A DNA stretch of 64,000 nucleotides from UMGS1851 sp900555605 (lineage in GTDB: Bacteria > Bacillota > Clostridia > UBA1212 > UBA1255). A model generated the notes under the pieces. It had not been told where the DNA came from. It saw only the letters and a program-made list of their open reading frames with translations, and made no database searches. How positions within the stretch are numbered: the first letter of the stretch is position 1; each line of letters opens with the position of its first letter. Positions 44,375-52,920 of this stretch are shown piece after piece. The stretch spans positions 110,221 to 174,220 of the forward strand of contig CABROF010000001.1 in assembly GCA_902472555.1 (NCBI GenBank), written 5' to 3'. Position numbers and translations under genes: made by a program.

Positions 44375-45736
44375 TCAGTACGGATATTTTCCGGTAAAGC
44401 ATCCGTCGCAATATCCGCATTTAATATTCGGCACGATCTCATGCAGACGCGAAACCGGCAGATACCCGAGAGAATCCGCTCCGATCATCCGGCGAATTTC
44501 CTCCAGCTCATGATTGCAGGCCAGCAAATGCTCCTTGGAGGGGACATCTGTGCCAAAATAGCACGGCCAGGTAAAAGGCGGTGAACTGATTCTCATATGT
44601 ACCTCTTTTGCACCGGCTTCCTTCAGCATATCTACTAAGTTTGCACAGGTAGTTCCGCGCACAATGGAGTCATCCACCATGATAATCCGTTTATCCTTTA
44701 CCGTATCGCGCAGTACATTGATTTTCAGCCGCACAGCAGTGGCGCGCTGCTCTTGTGTGGGCTGAATAAAGGTCCTTCCTACATAGCGGTTAATTACAAG
44801 TCCCTTTCCATAAGGAATTCCGCAGGCCTGTGCATAACCGATTGCAGCATCAATTCCAGAGTCCGGGACCCCGATTACCAGATCCGCATCAACAGGAAAT
44901 TCCTCGGAAAGTATTTTACCCGTTAATTTACGGGCCTCGTGTACGCTCATTCCTTCTATAATTGAATCCGAGCGTGCAAAATAGATATACTCGAATATGC
45001 AGATACGTGATCTTCCGGCAGGCGGACAATTGTCCCGGATGGACCGCAGACCGTCCTTGTCTATAATCACAATTTCACCGGGATCGATATCCCGAATATA
45101 TTCTGCCCGCACGGTGTCCAGCGCGCATGTCTCAGAGGCGATTACATAAGAGTTATTGATTTTTCCCAGACAAAGAGGGCGCATTCCCTGCGGGTCACGG
45201 CAGGCCATCAGTTTCTGCGGGCTCATCATGACCAACGAATAGGAACCCTTCAGTTCCTTCATCATTTCCGCCAATGCAGTCTCTGCACGGCCTGTTTTCA
45301 GTCTGGCACGGGCAAGAAGGTGCATCATAATCTCTGTATCTGTCGTGGTCTGGAAAATGGCACCGGCTAATTCCAATTCATGCTTTAACTCCATGTAATT
45401 GGACAACTGGCCGTTTACAGCCAGTGCAAGCTGCCCTTTAATATAACGGCTCACTAATGGCTGTGCATTCAGTACCCCGGTTTCCCCGGTGGTTGCATAA
45501 CGGACGTGCCCGATGGCCATTTTACCATCCAGCGCATCTAAATCCCGGTCATGAAATACCTCACTGACCAACCCCACATTTTTATGCAGTGTAATAATGC
45601 GATCTTTATTTACCGCAATTCCACAGCTTTCCTGTCCTCTGTGCTGAAGCGCGAATAACCCTGCATAAGTCATTCTCGCACAGTCAAATCCATCATTATC
45701 ATATATAGCAAATACGCCGCATTCTTCCCGAAGCAT
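44375..45736 (-). CDS. purF: amidophosphoribosyltransferase
   Basis: A 453-residue enzyme for the first step of purine synthesis, making phosphoribosylamine from PRPP and glutamine. The catalytic Cys6 is in LREECGVFAIY after a five-residue propeptide. Ntn motifs include GHVRYATTG and NGQLSNY. The PRPP loop is RIIMVDDSIVRGTT. Cysteines near the C terminus (ISSPPFTWPCYFG, GYCDGCFTGKYP) suit the Bacillus-type 4Fe-4S enzyme. GGGAGG lies before the ATG. Confidence 0.96.
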   Translation of the reverse strand: MLREECGVFAIYDNDGFDCARMTYAGLFALQHRGQESCGIAVNKDRIITLHKNVGLVSEVFHDRDLDALDGKMAIGHVRYATTGETGVLNAQPLVSRYIKGQLALAVNGQLSNYMELKHELELAGAIFQTTTDTEIMMHLLARARLKTGRAETALAEMMKELKGSYSLVMMSPQKLMACRDPQGMRPLCLGKINNSYVIASETCALDTVRAEYIRDIDPGEIVIIDKDGLRSIRDNCPPAGRSRICIFEYIYFARSDSIIEGMSVHEARKLTGKILSEEFPVDADLVIGVPDSGIDAAIGYAQACGIPYGKGLVINRYVGRTFIQPTQEQRATAVRLKINVLRDTVKDKRIIMVDDSIVRGTTCANLVDMLKEAGAKEVHMRISSPPFTWPCYFGTDVPSKEHLLACNHELEEIRRMIGADSLGYLPVSRLHEIVPNIKCGYCDGCFTGKYPY

Positions 45737-45890
45737 TCTTCTGGCCTCCCTTTCCGGATTCTACCGGTCCTGCGATTTGATTCATTTACTCCTTTGCGCG
45801 CATGCAGCGTTTTCCAGGAGTCCATAAAATAGTTCTGCCGATGATCACAAGTTCCTATTTCTATTTTAATTTTACATCTTGATTCTAATT

Positions 45891-46604
45891 TTACAGTCCG
45901 ATTCTGGTGAAAATCTCTTTATATGCTTCTTCAACATTTCCCAGATCCCGCCGGAATCTATCCTTATCCAGCTTTTCTTTGGTTTTGGCATCCCACAGAC
46001 GGCATGTGTCAGGAGATATCTCGTCAGCCAATATGATTTCGCCGCCCAATGCAGGGCACCTTCCGAATTCAATTTTGAAGTCAACCAAAATAATCCCGAT
46101 TTTTGCGAAAAACTCCTTCAGCACCTCATTAACTGCAAAGGTTGCGGCAGCAATATGATTCAGCTCCTCTTGTGTGACCAAGCCTAATGCCATGGCATGA
46201 TAGTCATTAATTAGGGGATCCCCCAGCGCATCGTTTTTATAGCTGTACTCTAAGATCGTACACTTCAGCGCGGTTCCTTCCGGTACGCCGTACCGCTTTG
46301 AAAAGCTGCCTGCTGCAATATTGCGCACGATCACCTCCAGCGGTACAATTTCCACTCTGCGCACAGCAGTCTCCCGATCACTCAGCTCTTCGATAAAATG
46401 TGTTTTGATCCCCTTACTCTCCAAAACCCGAAAAATCAAATTTGACATTCTGTTATTGATAACGCCTTTTCCTACAATTGTTCCTTTTTTCTGTCCGTTA
46501 AATGCCGTAGCATCATCTTTATAATCTACAATGTAAACATTTTCATCCTCTGTTTTATATACTTTTTTTGCCTTTCCCTCATAAAGCATTTCCCGTTTTT
46601 CCAT
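45891..46604 (-). CDS. purC: SAICAR synthetase
   Basis: A 237-residue enzyme adding aspartate to CAIR with ATP. Motifs: LYEGKAKKVYKTEDE (residues 6-20), DDATAFNGQKKGTIVGKGVINN, EVIVRNIAAGSFSKRYGV, LVDFKIEFGR and ILADEISPDTCRLWD. ATG at 46604 follows AAAGGAG; a longer reading to 46682 is rejected because it would translate the repeat cluster. Its leader carries four GGTVGG repeats in a row. Confidence 0.96.
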   Translation of the reverse strand: MEKREMLYEGKAKKVYKTEDENVYIVDYKDDATAFNGQKKGTIVGKGVINNRMSNLIFRVLESKGIKTHFIEELSDRETAVRRVEIVPLEVIVRNIAAGSFSKRYGVPEGTALKCTILEYSYKNDALGDPLINDYHAMALGLVTQEELNHIAAATFAVNEVLKEFFAKIGIILVDFKIEFGRCPALGGEIILADEISPDTCRLWDAKTKEKLDKDRFRRDLGNVEEAYKEIFTRIGL

Positions 46605-46633
46605 CTCAATATCTCCTTTCCTGAAAACGAATA

Positions 46634-46741
46634 GGCAAGCTCCTACCCTTGCGTTAATAAACAGGTTCCTACCCTTAAGCAAGCTCCTACCCTGCGTTAG
46701 TTAAACAAGACCCTACCCTGTTACAGCACAGGGTAGTCCCT
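46634..46741 (-). repeat. tandem cluster of GGTVGG repeats in the purC leader
   Basis: Four exact cores on the minus strand at 46637-46649, 46663-46675, 46681-46693 and 46707-46719, and a fifth degenerate copy on the plus strand at 46730-46741 (one G missing). Centres are 26, 18, 26 and about 22 bases apart. Variants are AGGGTAGGAGCTT (twice), AGGGTAGGAACCT and AGGGTAGGGTCTT. They fill most of the 150-base spacer between guaA-1 and purC. Confidence 0.85.
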
Positions 46742-46756
46742 GCCGTGAATGGACTG

Positions 46757-48046
46757 TTACTCCCACTCTATGGTTCCGGTGGGCTTAGGCGTCAAGTCAT
46801 ATAAAACCCGGTTCACACCTTTTACTTCAGAGGTGATACGGACTGTAATCTTCTGAAGCAGAGAAAATGGGATGTCTGCAACAGAAGCGGTCATAGCATC
46901 CACCGTGTTTACGGCACGGAGTATCACCGGCCAATCAAAAGTACGGGCATTTTCTCGTACCCCGACGGACTTGAAATCCGGGATTGCAGTAAAATACTGC
47001 CATACACGACCCTCCAAGCCTGCTTTGGCAAACTCTTCCCGCAGAATTGCATCTGATTCCCGAACAGCCTCTAATCGTTCTCTGGTAATTGCGCCCAGGC
47101 AACGCACACCAAGGCCGGGTCCCGGAAAAGGCTGCCGATATACCATATTATCCGGAAGACCGAGCGCTGTTCCACAAGCCCGCACTTCATCTTTGAAAAG
47201 CATTTTTAACGGTTCTACCAATTCAAAATCCAGGTCCTCCGGCAGGCCGCCCACATTGTGGTGGCTTTTTACCGCTTTAACGGTCTTTGTACCGGATTCA
47301 ATAATATCCGGATAAATGGTCCCCTGTGCAAGAAATCGAATACCCTCCAATTTTCTGGCTTCCTCTTCAAAAACACGAATAAATTCTGTACCGATGATTT
47401 TCCGCTTTTGTTCCGGATCCGCCACATTAGACAATTTATCCAGAAAACGGTCTGAAGCATCCACATATACCAAATTTGCATCCATTTGATTGCGGAACAC
47501 ATCCACCACCTGCTCCGGCTCTCCCTTGCGAAGAAGGCCGTGATTTACATGGACGCAGGTCAGCTGCTTTCCGACCGCACGGATAAGCAGCGCTGCTACC
47601 ACGGAAGAATCAACCCCGCCGGACAGCGCAAGCAGCACCTTTTTATTTCCCACCTGACGGCGCACCAGCTCTACCTGATCGGCAATAAAATTTTCCATAT
47701 TCCAATTTGCCTCTGCTCCGCATTTATCAAACACAAAACGGGAAAGAATCCGTTTGCGCTCTTCGTCCGGCTGCGGCCATGGCGCCTCTCCGTTATGGTC
47801 AGCACAAAGGATTGGACACCCGGACTCATAAACAGCCCGAGAAGCATCAATTGCTGCCCCGTCAACGATCCGATTCGGACCGCCGTTGAGAATAATTCCT
47901 TTGACATTCGGAAGCGCTGCCAGCGCTTCCGCAGAGAGATCATGGGGGTGAATTTCTGAGTATACGCCTAAAGCACGAACCTCCCGGGCAATTTTTGGGT
48001 TTTCCTCACTTCCTAAATCGAGGATAAGGATCATGTCTTGTTTCAT
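46757..48046 (-). CDS. GMP synthase paralogue lacking the glutaminase active site
   Basis: A 429-residue GuaA-like protein, about 88 shorter than the intact copy at 49.4-51 kb. The N terminus aligns with the glutamine amidotransferase domain (LILDLGSEENPKIAREVRALG, IILNGGPN) only to ESGCPIL, then jumps to the region after the QFHPE motif. The catalytic Cys, His and Glu are absent. The ATP pyrophosphatase domain is intact (LLALSGGVDSSVVAALL, SGGVDS at 142-147; IYPDIIESG; KSHHNVGGLPE) as is the dimerisation end (YDLTPKPTGTIEWE). It should make GMP from XMP only with free ammonia or a borrowed glutaminase. AAAGGAG precedes the ATG. Confidence 0.9.
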   Translation of the reverse strand: MKQDMILILDLGSEENPKIAREVRALGVYSEIHPHDLSAEALAALPNVKGIILNGGPNRIVDGAAIDASRAVYESGCPILCADHNGEAPWPQPDEERKRILSRFVFDKCGAEANWNMENFIADQVELVRRQVGNKKVLLALSGGVDSSVVAALLIRAVGKQLTCVHVNHGLLRKGEPEQVVDVFRNQMDANLVYVDASDRFLDKLSNVADPEQKRKIIGTEFIRVFEEEARKLEGIRFLAQGTIYPDIIESGTKTVKAVKSHHNVGGLPEDLDFELVEPLKMLFKDEVRACGTALGLPDNMVYRQPFPGPGLGVRCLGAITRERLEAVRESDAILREEFAKAGLEGRVWQYFTAIPDFKSVGVRENARTFDWPVILRAVNTVDAMTASVADIPFSLLQKITVRITSEVKGVNRVLYDLTPKPTGTIEWE

Positions 48047-48064
48047 ACATCCTGCTCCTTTCTA

Positions 48065-49255
48065 TCAGCTGGTAAAATTATCAAAATACCCCTGTATTAA
48101 AATTACCGGAGTTCCCTTATCTCCGGATCCGCTGGTCAGATCGCTGAGTGAGCCAATAAGGTCCGTAAGCCGCCGGGGTGTCGTTCCCTGAGAAGCCATA
48201 TCGCCTAAAAGGTTGTCCTTTTTTTCCTTGATCCGGACTTCAATTGCTTTTTGCAGCGCCTCTCCGGATAAAGCGGCGAAATCGTTATCCGCTAAATACT
48301 TCAGCTTGATTTCATTCGGGGTTCCTTCTAAGCCGGGCGTATTGGCAACTGAAACACATGGATCCGCCAGCTCCCATATTTTACCTACAGGATCTTTGAA
48401 GGCACCATCCCCGTAAACCATAACTTCTACATGCCGGCCGGTCTGCTGCAAAATCTGCTTCTGGACATCCAACACCAAATCCACACAGTTCTGCGGAAAG
48501 AGCTTGATTTTGTCCTCCGTAGATTTATTAGAGCCCAAAAGACCGAAATCTTGATTAAAGCCGCTGCCCTCCACCGGCGCATTCAGAATCTCATCCAGGC
48601 CATATACGCGTTCGGCACCGGCAGTTTTTAAAATGCGCTTTGTTCTGGCACGGGAATGAATGTCACAATGAAGTACATTTTTTGTATACTCTAATATACG
48701 CCGAGCATCATTGGCAAAAACGATTTCACATTCTGCACCGGACTGACGGATCAAATCCCCATAGTATTGTACGTAATCCACACCGGTAAAAGGATGTTTA
48801 TTTTCTCCGAACAATGCTCTGTACTGACTGAGCGTCAGCAGGTCCGTATACGGATTAATGCCTGCTTCATCAAGCTGGTCCAATGTCACTAACTCATTTC
48901 CGACCTCATCACTCGGGTAGCTGAGCATTAAAATAACTTTTTTCGCACCTTGTGCAATACCGCGGAGACAGATTGCAAAACGATTTCTGGAAAGAATCGG
49001 AAAAATGACGCCGATGGTTCCGCCGCCTAATTTGGACCTTATGTCAGCAGCAATCGCAGAAACCGAAGCATAATTCCCCTGCGCACGCGCAACCACGGAT
49101 TCCGTGATGGAAATGACGTCCTTGTCCCGCAGACCAAAGCCCTCCTGTTCCGCTGCCTCCAATACGCTTCTGACGACAATCTGCGCTAAAGGATCACCCT
49201 CCCGGATGATCGGGCATCGAATTCCTCTTGATACGGTACCAACCTTTCGTTCCAT
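48065..49255 (-). CDS. coenzyme F420-0:L-glutamate ligase-like (CofE family) protein
   Basis: A 396-residue member of the F420 gamma-glutamyl ligase family. CofE adds glutamate to F420-0 using GTP; many Firmicutes without F420 carry a longer homologue of unknown substrate, and this looks like one. Visible features: LRDKDVISITESVVARAQGNY (about 40-60), LSRNRFAICLRGIAQGAKKVILMLSYPSDEVGN, and VEVMVYGDGAFKDPVGKIWELADPCVSVANTPGLEGTPNEIKLKYLAD. GGAGG lies before the ATG. It is set between the two guaA paralogues with an 18-base gap to guaA-1. Confidence 0.82.
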   Translation of the reverse strand: MERKVGTVSRGIRCPIIREGDPLAQIVVRSVLEAAEQEGFGLRDKDVISITESVVARAQGNYASVSAIAADIRSKLGGGTIGVIFPILSRNRFAICLRGIAQGAKKVILMLSYPSDEVGNELVTLDQLDEAGINPYTDLLTLSQYRALFGENKHPFTGVDYVQYYGDLIRQSGAECEIVFANDARRILEYTKNVLHCDIHSRARTKRILKTAGAERVYGLDEILNAPVEGSGFNQDFGLLGSNKSTEDKIKLFPQNCVDLVLDVQKQILQQTGRHVEVMVYGDGAFKDPVGKIWELADPCVSVANTPGLEGTPNEIKLKYLADNDFAALSGEALQKAIEVRIKEKKDNLLGDMASQGTTPRRLTDLIGSLSDLTSGSGDKGTPVILIQGYFDNFTS

Positions 49256-49268
49256 AGCAACCTCCCAT

Positions 49269-49312
49269 GTCGCCGTCGGCGACTGTAATCATAATAAAAA
49301 AGCATGCTTTTT
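49269..49312. other. two perfect palindromes upstream of the CofE-like gene
   Basis: GTCGCCGTCGGCGAC at 49269-49283 and AAAAAGCATGCTTTTT at 49297-49312, both in the guaA-2/CofE-like spacer. The second could be part of a terminator or an operator; the first lies just before the CofE-like Shine-Dalgarno. Confidence 0.55.
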
Positions 49313-49428
49313 ATAAATTCAGCGGATCTCAGCGCATTTTCTGTAAATCACAGTGCGAACCCAATCTGACGCTACACCTCGTGCGCCGTAATACGCCGCA
49401 GATTTTCTTGCTGAAACGCGGTGAATCC

Positions 49429-50982
49429 TTACTCCCACTCGATCGTAGCCGGCGGTTTACTGGTAACATCGTACACAATTCGATTCACAGACGACACCTC
49501 GTTCACAATTCTGGAAGAAATCCGCTGCAGTACATCATACGGCAGCCGCGCCCAATCAGCCGTCATAAAATCAGTCGTAGTGACTGCCCGCAGTGCAATC
49601 GTATAGTCATATGTACGCGCATCCCCCATTACACCTACGCTCCGCATATTGGTCAGAACCGTAAAATACTGACTCAGCTGATCCTCGAGTCCTGCGTTTG
49701 CGATTTCTTCCCTGAAAATGCCGTCCGCTTCCCTCAAAATATCCAATTTTTCCTTTGTGATATCTCCGATAATCCGGACTGCCAATCCAGGGCCCGGGAA
49801 CGGCTGCCGCATAACGATTTCCCGGCTGAGTCCCAGTTCAAATCCGCAGCGCCGAACTTCGTCTTTGAATAAATCACGCAGAGGCTCTACCACCTCCCGA
49901 AATTTGATATATTTCGGAAGGCCCCCTACATTGTGATGCTTTTTGATCACTGCGGAATTTCCGGCGCCGCTTTCTATGACATCCGGGTAGATTGTCCCCT
50001 GAACAAAATAGAAATCTTCCGCGTTTCCGATTCGCTCTGCTTCATCTTGGAAAACTTCTATAAATTCACGCCCGATAATGACGCGCTTTTCCTCAGGATC
50101 GGAGACGCCGTCCAGCTTGTCTAAAAATCGCTGCTGTGCATCTACTACAATTAAATTTGTCTCAAACTGATTACGGAAAACATCTTCGATCTGCGCACGT
50201 TCTCCTTTTCTCATAAGTCCGTGATCCACAAAAATACAAGTCAGATTTTTGCCCACTGCTTTGCTTACAAACGCAGCTGCTACAGCAGAATCTACTCCGC
50301 CGGATAAAGCCAGCAGGACCTTTTGTTCACCGAATTTTACCCGCAGTTCCTGTATCGTTTTTTTAACAAAACCGCTCATAGTCCAATCGCCGCTACATTT
50401 GCACACATCATATAAGAATCGTTTCAGCATGGCGGCGCCATTTTCTGTATGTTGGACTTCAGGATGGAACTGAACGCCGATGATTTTACCGTCTGCACTT
50501 TCCATCGCGGCAATCGGACATCCTTTTGAAGCGGCACGTACAACAAAACCTGCCGGTACGCGCTCCACATAATCCGTGTGGCTCATCCAGCAGGTATTGG
50601 TTGCATCTGCATCTGCAAATATTGTGCAGCCTTTATCCAGCCGCACTGCTGTCATACCGTATTCTTTGTTTGCGGCTCCGCCCTCGGCTACAGTTCCGCC
50701 CAGCAGGTATGAGATCAACTGCATTCCGTAACAAATTCCTAACACCGGACACCCGAGCCGCAGGAGCTCCGGTTCACATTTTAATGAATCTGCCGCATAT
50801 ACGTTTGCCGGTCCGCCTGTCAGGATGATTCCTTTGGGTTTTTTCATCCGGATTGCCTCTACGCTTGTGCTGCAGGGAAGCACTTCACAATATACATGAT
50901 TTTCCCTGATACGACGCGCAATCAACTGACTGTACTGCGCCCCGAAATCAAGCACGATCACAGTTTCCACATTTGCCTGCAC
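49429..50982 (-). CDS. guaA: GMP synthase (glutamine-hydrolysing), intact
   Basis: A 517-residue enzyme aminating XMP to GMP. The glutaminase triad is complete: C84 in GICYGMQ, H173 and E175 in QFHPEVQHTE. The ATP pyrophosphatase loop SGGVDS is at 227-232, then IYPDVIESG, KKHHNVGGLPKY and the C-terminal YDVTSKPPATIEWE. GTG start at 50982 has AGGAG nine bases upstream. The length is normal, in contrast to the truncated paralogue two genes downstream. Confidence 0.97.
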   Translation of the reverse strand: MQANVETVIVLDFGAQYSQLIARRIRENHVYCEVLPCSTSVEAIRMKKPKGIILTGGPANVYAADSLKCEPELLRLGCPVLGICYGMQLISYLLGGTVAEGGAANKEYGMTAVRLDKGCTIFADADATNTCWMSHTDYVERVPAGFVVRAASKGCPIAAMESADGKIIGVQFHPEVQHTENGAAMLKRFLYDVCKCSGDWTMSGFVKKTIQELRVKFGEQKVLLALSGGVDSAVAAAFVSKAVGKNLTCIFVDHGLMRKGERAQIEDVFRNQFETNLIVVDAQQRFLDKLDGVSDPEEKRVIIGREFIEVFQDEAERIGNAEDFYFVQGTIYPDVIESGAGNSAVIKKHHNVGGLPKYIKFREVVEPLRDLFKDEVRRCGFELGLSREIVMRQPFPGPGLAVRIIGDITKEKLDILREADGIFREEIANAGLEDQLSQYFTVLTNMRSVGVMGDARTYDYTIALRAVTTTDFMTADWARLPYDVLQRISSRIVNEVSSVNRIVYDVTSKPPATIEWE

Positions 50983-51125
50983 AAATCACCACTCCTGACT
51001 GATAATCTGGCCCGCGGCGCACATACATTCTATACGGCACGGATTGCTGCATGTCTTTCATTTTGCCGGCTCGGTTCAATCCCCCGCCTCGGAATCACAC
51101 GATAAAAGCTGTGCGATTCATTTAC

Positions 51126-51154
51126 ACTATATCATCAACCGCGCCATAGGTAAA
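51126..51154 (-). promoter_or_regulatory. possible sigma-A promoter of guaA
   Basis: On the minus strand TTTACC (51154-51149) and TATAGT (51131-51126), 17-base spacer, about 140 bases before the GTG. No purine riboswitch is visible in the leader. Confidence 0.4.
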
Positions 51155-51210
51155 ATTGATATTCATTATGATATTCATTTATTTTACTTATATACAAGCA
51201 ACGTGCAAGC

Positions 51211-51223
51211 AGGGTCGGGACCT
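51211..51223 (+). repeat. GGTVGG repeat copy (exact core) upstream of guaA
   Basis: AGGGTCGGGACCT inside GCAGG...CCTG arms and followed by GTTT, in the larA-guaA spacer. Confidence 0.75.
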
Positions 51224-51262
51224 GTTTATTTCCGCAGCGCCCCTCATGCTGCGATCTATCCT

Positions 51263-52522
51263 TTATCCGATAAAACGGGGTAATACTGATCCCCCGTACG
51301 GAATTACCCACACCTTCGCATTCGGTCCATGCTTTGCTAAAGAATCACGGAACGCTTGCTGGGCATTGCTGTACGGTTTGAGAAAAATATTTTGTACTAA
51401 ATCCGGCTCTAACTCTGAAACGAGTAAAATGTCCGCATTTTCCAAAACCATACCGATTGCAGCGGCTTTATGACCTCCAAGCTGGAAGTCCCGACCGATC
51501 CGTTCAACCATTTCCTGCGGACAGGCTGCTTCTGTCATCCATTCTTCAAATACTTTTTCACCTAAACCCTCTTTGCAGGAACCGATCAAAATAATGGTCC
51601 CACCCTTTTTAACAGCATATTTTGCATTGTCTAATGCCTTTTGTGTCTGATATAAATTAATGTCCTTCGGCGCGCCTCCTTGGGAAACAATCACAATATC
51701 AGCCTGCTGTGAAATCTCCTTCATATACAGCTGATCCAAAAACTTAGCTCCCACCCTGTGTGCCTCTATAGGATCACCCGCAACCGCTTGAACAATTTTT
51801 TTATGTTCATCTAAAACCACATTAAGGATAAAATCAATTCCGCATATTTTTCCGGCCTCTTCTATGTCTGCCCGAACAGGGTTGGAGCCTATTTCGCCTG
51901 CACATGCAAGAGGATTAACCATATGTCTGTGGTTGCACTGTATTGCTTCCCTGGTCGAGACTCCAGGCATAATTGCTTTGGCCCCGCCGCTGTATCCGGC
52001 AAAATAGTGATATTCAATATTCCCTAAACAGATCCGGCGGTCTGCACTGGCCACAGTGCGTGTAATGTCCACCGGAGTGCCCCGTGATGTGACACCCATT
52101 CGAATGCAATCTTCCGGGTCGCTGTCCACTGCCCTGATTTGTTTCAGGATGTCTGGTCCGGCTAATTTTTCCATTTCACTCCGGGTCTGTTTTCGATGAC
52201 TGCCAAGACCAAACACCAAAGTAACATCAGCAAGGTTGACAGCAGCAGCCTTTAGTTCCTCTAAAATTGCCGGCATTACAAGCGCAGTCGGCATAGGTCT
52301 TGTAATATCGCTTGTTATAATTGCAATTTTTTCTCCAGGCCGTACAATCTCCCTGAGCCGGGCCGTGCCGATAGGACTTTTTAATGCATTGCGCACGACA
52401 TCCGCGTCCTTCGGGATTGATATCGGGTTTGGTAAAATAGCTCCTAATAGATTATTCTGTGGTATATAGACCTCCTGTGTTCCATTACCGAATCCAAATT
52501 CAAATTTTAACTGATCCTCCAT
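51263..52522 (-). CDS. larA: LarA-like nickel-dependent racemase
   Basis: A 419-residue member of the lactate racemase family, whose enzymes use a nickel-pincer nucleotide covalently attached to lysine. Key residues are visible: GLGSHRKQT (His about 108), EYHYFAGYSGGAKAIMPG (His and cofactor Lys) and CNHRHM. LarB/C/E for cofactor synthesis are not in the window. The substrate may be lactate or another 2-hydroxy acid. AGGAGG lies 12 bases before the ATG. Two repeat-like sites occur within it. Confidence 0.88.
   Translation of the reverse strand: MEDQLKFEFGFGNGTQEVYIPQNNLLGAILPNPISIPKDADVVRNALKSPIGTARLREIVRPGEKIAIITSDITRPMPTALVMPAILEELKAAAVNLADVTLVFGLGSHRKQTRSEMEKLAGPDILKQIRAVDSDPEDCIRMGVTSRGTPVDITRTVASADRRICLGNIEYHYFAGYSGGAKAIMPGVSTREAIQCNHRHMVNPLACAGEIGSNPVRADIEEAGKICGIDFILNVVLDEHKKIVQAVAGDPIEAHRVGAKFLDQLYMKEISQQADIVIVSQGGAPKDINLYQTQKALDNAKYAVKKGGTIILIGSCKEGLGEKVFEEWMTEAACPQEMVERIGRDFQLGGHKAAAIGMVLENADILLVSELEPDLVQNIFLKPYSNAQQAFRDSLAKHGPNAKVWVIPYGGSVLPRFIG
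51745..51757 (-). repeat. GGTVGG repeat copy (1 mismatch) in larA
   Basis: AGGGTGGGAGCTA, coding for Arg-Val-Gly-Ala in a different frame from most sense copies. A looser site (two mismatches) is at 51594-51606. Confidence 0.45.
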
Positions 52523-52551
52523 TTTACAAGATAACCTCCTGTTAATAATAT

Positions 52552-52564
52552 AAGTCCCTACCCT
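52552..52564 (-). repeat. GGTVGG repeat copy (exact core) in larA leader
   Basis: AGGGTAGGGACTT in the spacer between the TSCPD gene and larA, about 30 bases before the larA start. Confidence 0.75.
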
Positions 52565-52609
52565 TTATAGAAGCCAAATAGAAGCCCGCGGAAAATGTGT
52601 ATTAAAATT

Positions 52610-52864
52610 TTAGTCTTGTTTATCGAGCGCTATTTTTAAGGCTTTTGCTAATTGGTCAGGACAAGATGTCGTTTTATATCCACAATGAATACCACTGCAT
52701 TTTTGTATGACTTCATCTGCACGCATGCCCTCCACAAGCCGGGCGATCCCTTGCAGATTGCCGTTACATCCACCGGTATATTTTACATTTTTTACAATAC
52801 CATCTTCAACATCCAAATCAATCTTTGAAGAACAGGTACCTGAAGTTATATACGAATAGTGCAT
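52610..52864 (-). CDS. TSCPD domain-containing protein
   Basis: An 84-residue protein from ATG at 52864 (GGAGG nine bases upstream). It has the CSSKIDLDVEDGIVKNVKYTGGCNGNLQGI and TTSCPDQLA signatures of the TSCPD family (TIGR03905 type), small Cys-containing proteins also found at the C terminus of some ribonucleotide reductases. Function is unknown. Conserved Cys in TCSS, GGCNG, HCG and SCPD could bind zinc or a metal cluster. It is between the GNAT gene and larA. Confidence 0.85.
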   Translation of the reverse strand: MHYSYITSGTCSSKIDLDVEDGIVKNVKYTGGCNGNLQGIARLVEGMRADEVIQKCSGIHCGYKTTSCPDQLAKALKIALDKQD

Positions 52865-52900
52865 TTTAAACATCCTCCGACTTAATATTAGCCTGTTTTT

Positions 52901-52913
52901 CAGGCCCTACCCT
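52901..52913 (-). repeat. GGTVGG repeat copy (1 mismatch) between GNAT and TSCPD genes
   Basis: AGGGTAGGGCCTG, directly followed by a GCCTG/CAGGC hairpin on the minus strand. Confidence 0.65.
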
Positions 52914-52920
52914 AAAAATA

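Noticed and set aside
46634..46741. CRISPR array in the purC leader.
   Set aside because: Units are 13-18 bases, degenerate, in mixed orientation, with spacers too short and irregular, and no cas genes are present.
51000..51110. GGTTCAATCCCCCGCC looks like a tRNA T-arm.
   Set aside because: The stem does not pair properly and no acceptor, D-arm or anticodon arm surrounds it.
50983..51262. Guanine riboswitch expected upstream of guaA.
   Set aside because: The conserved purine-aptamer loops are not present on the minus strand.
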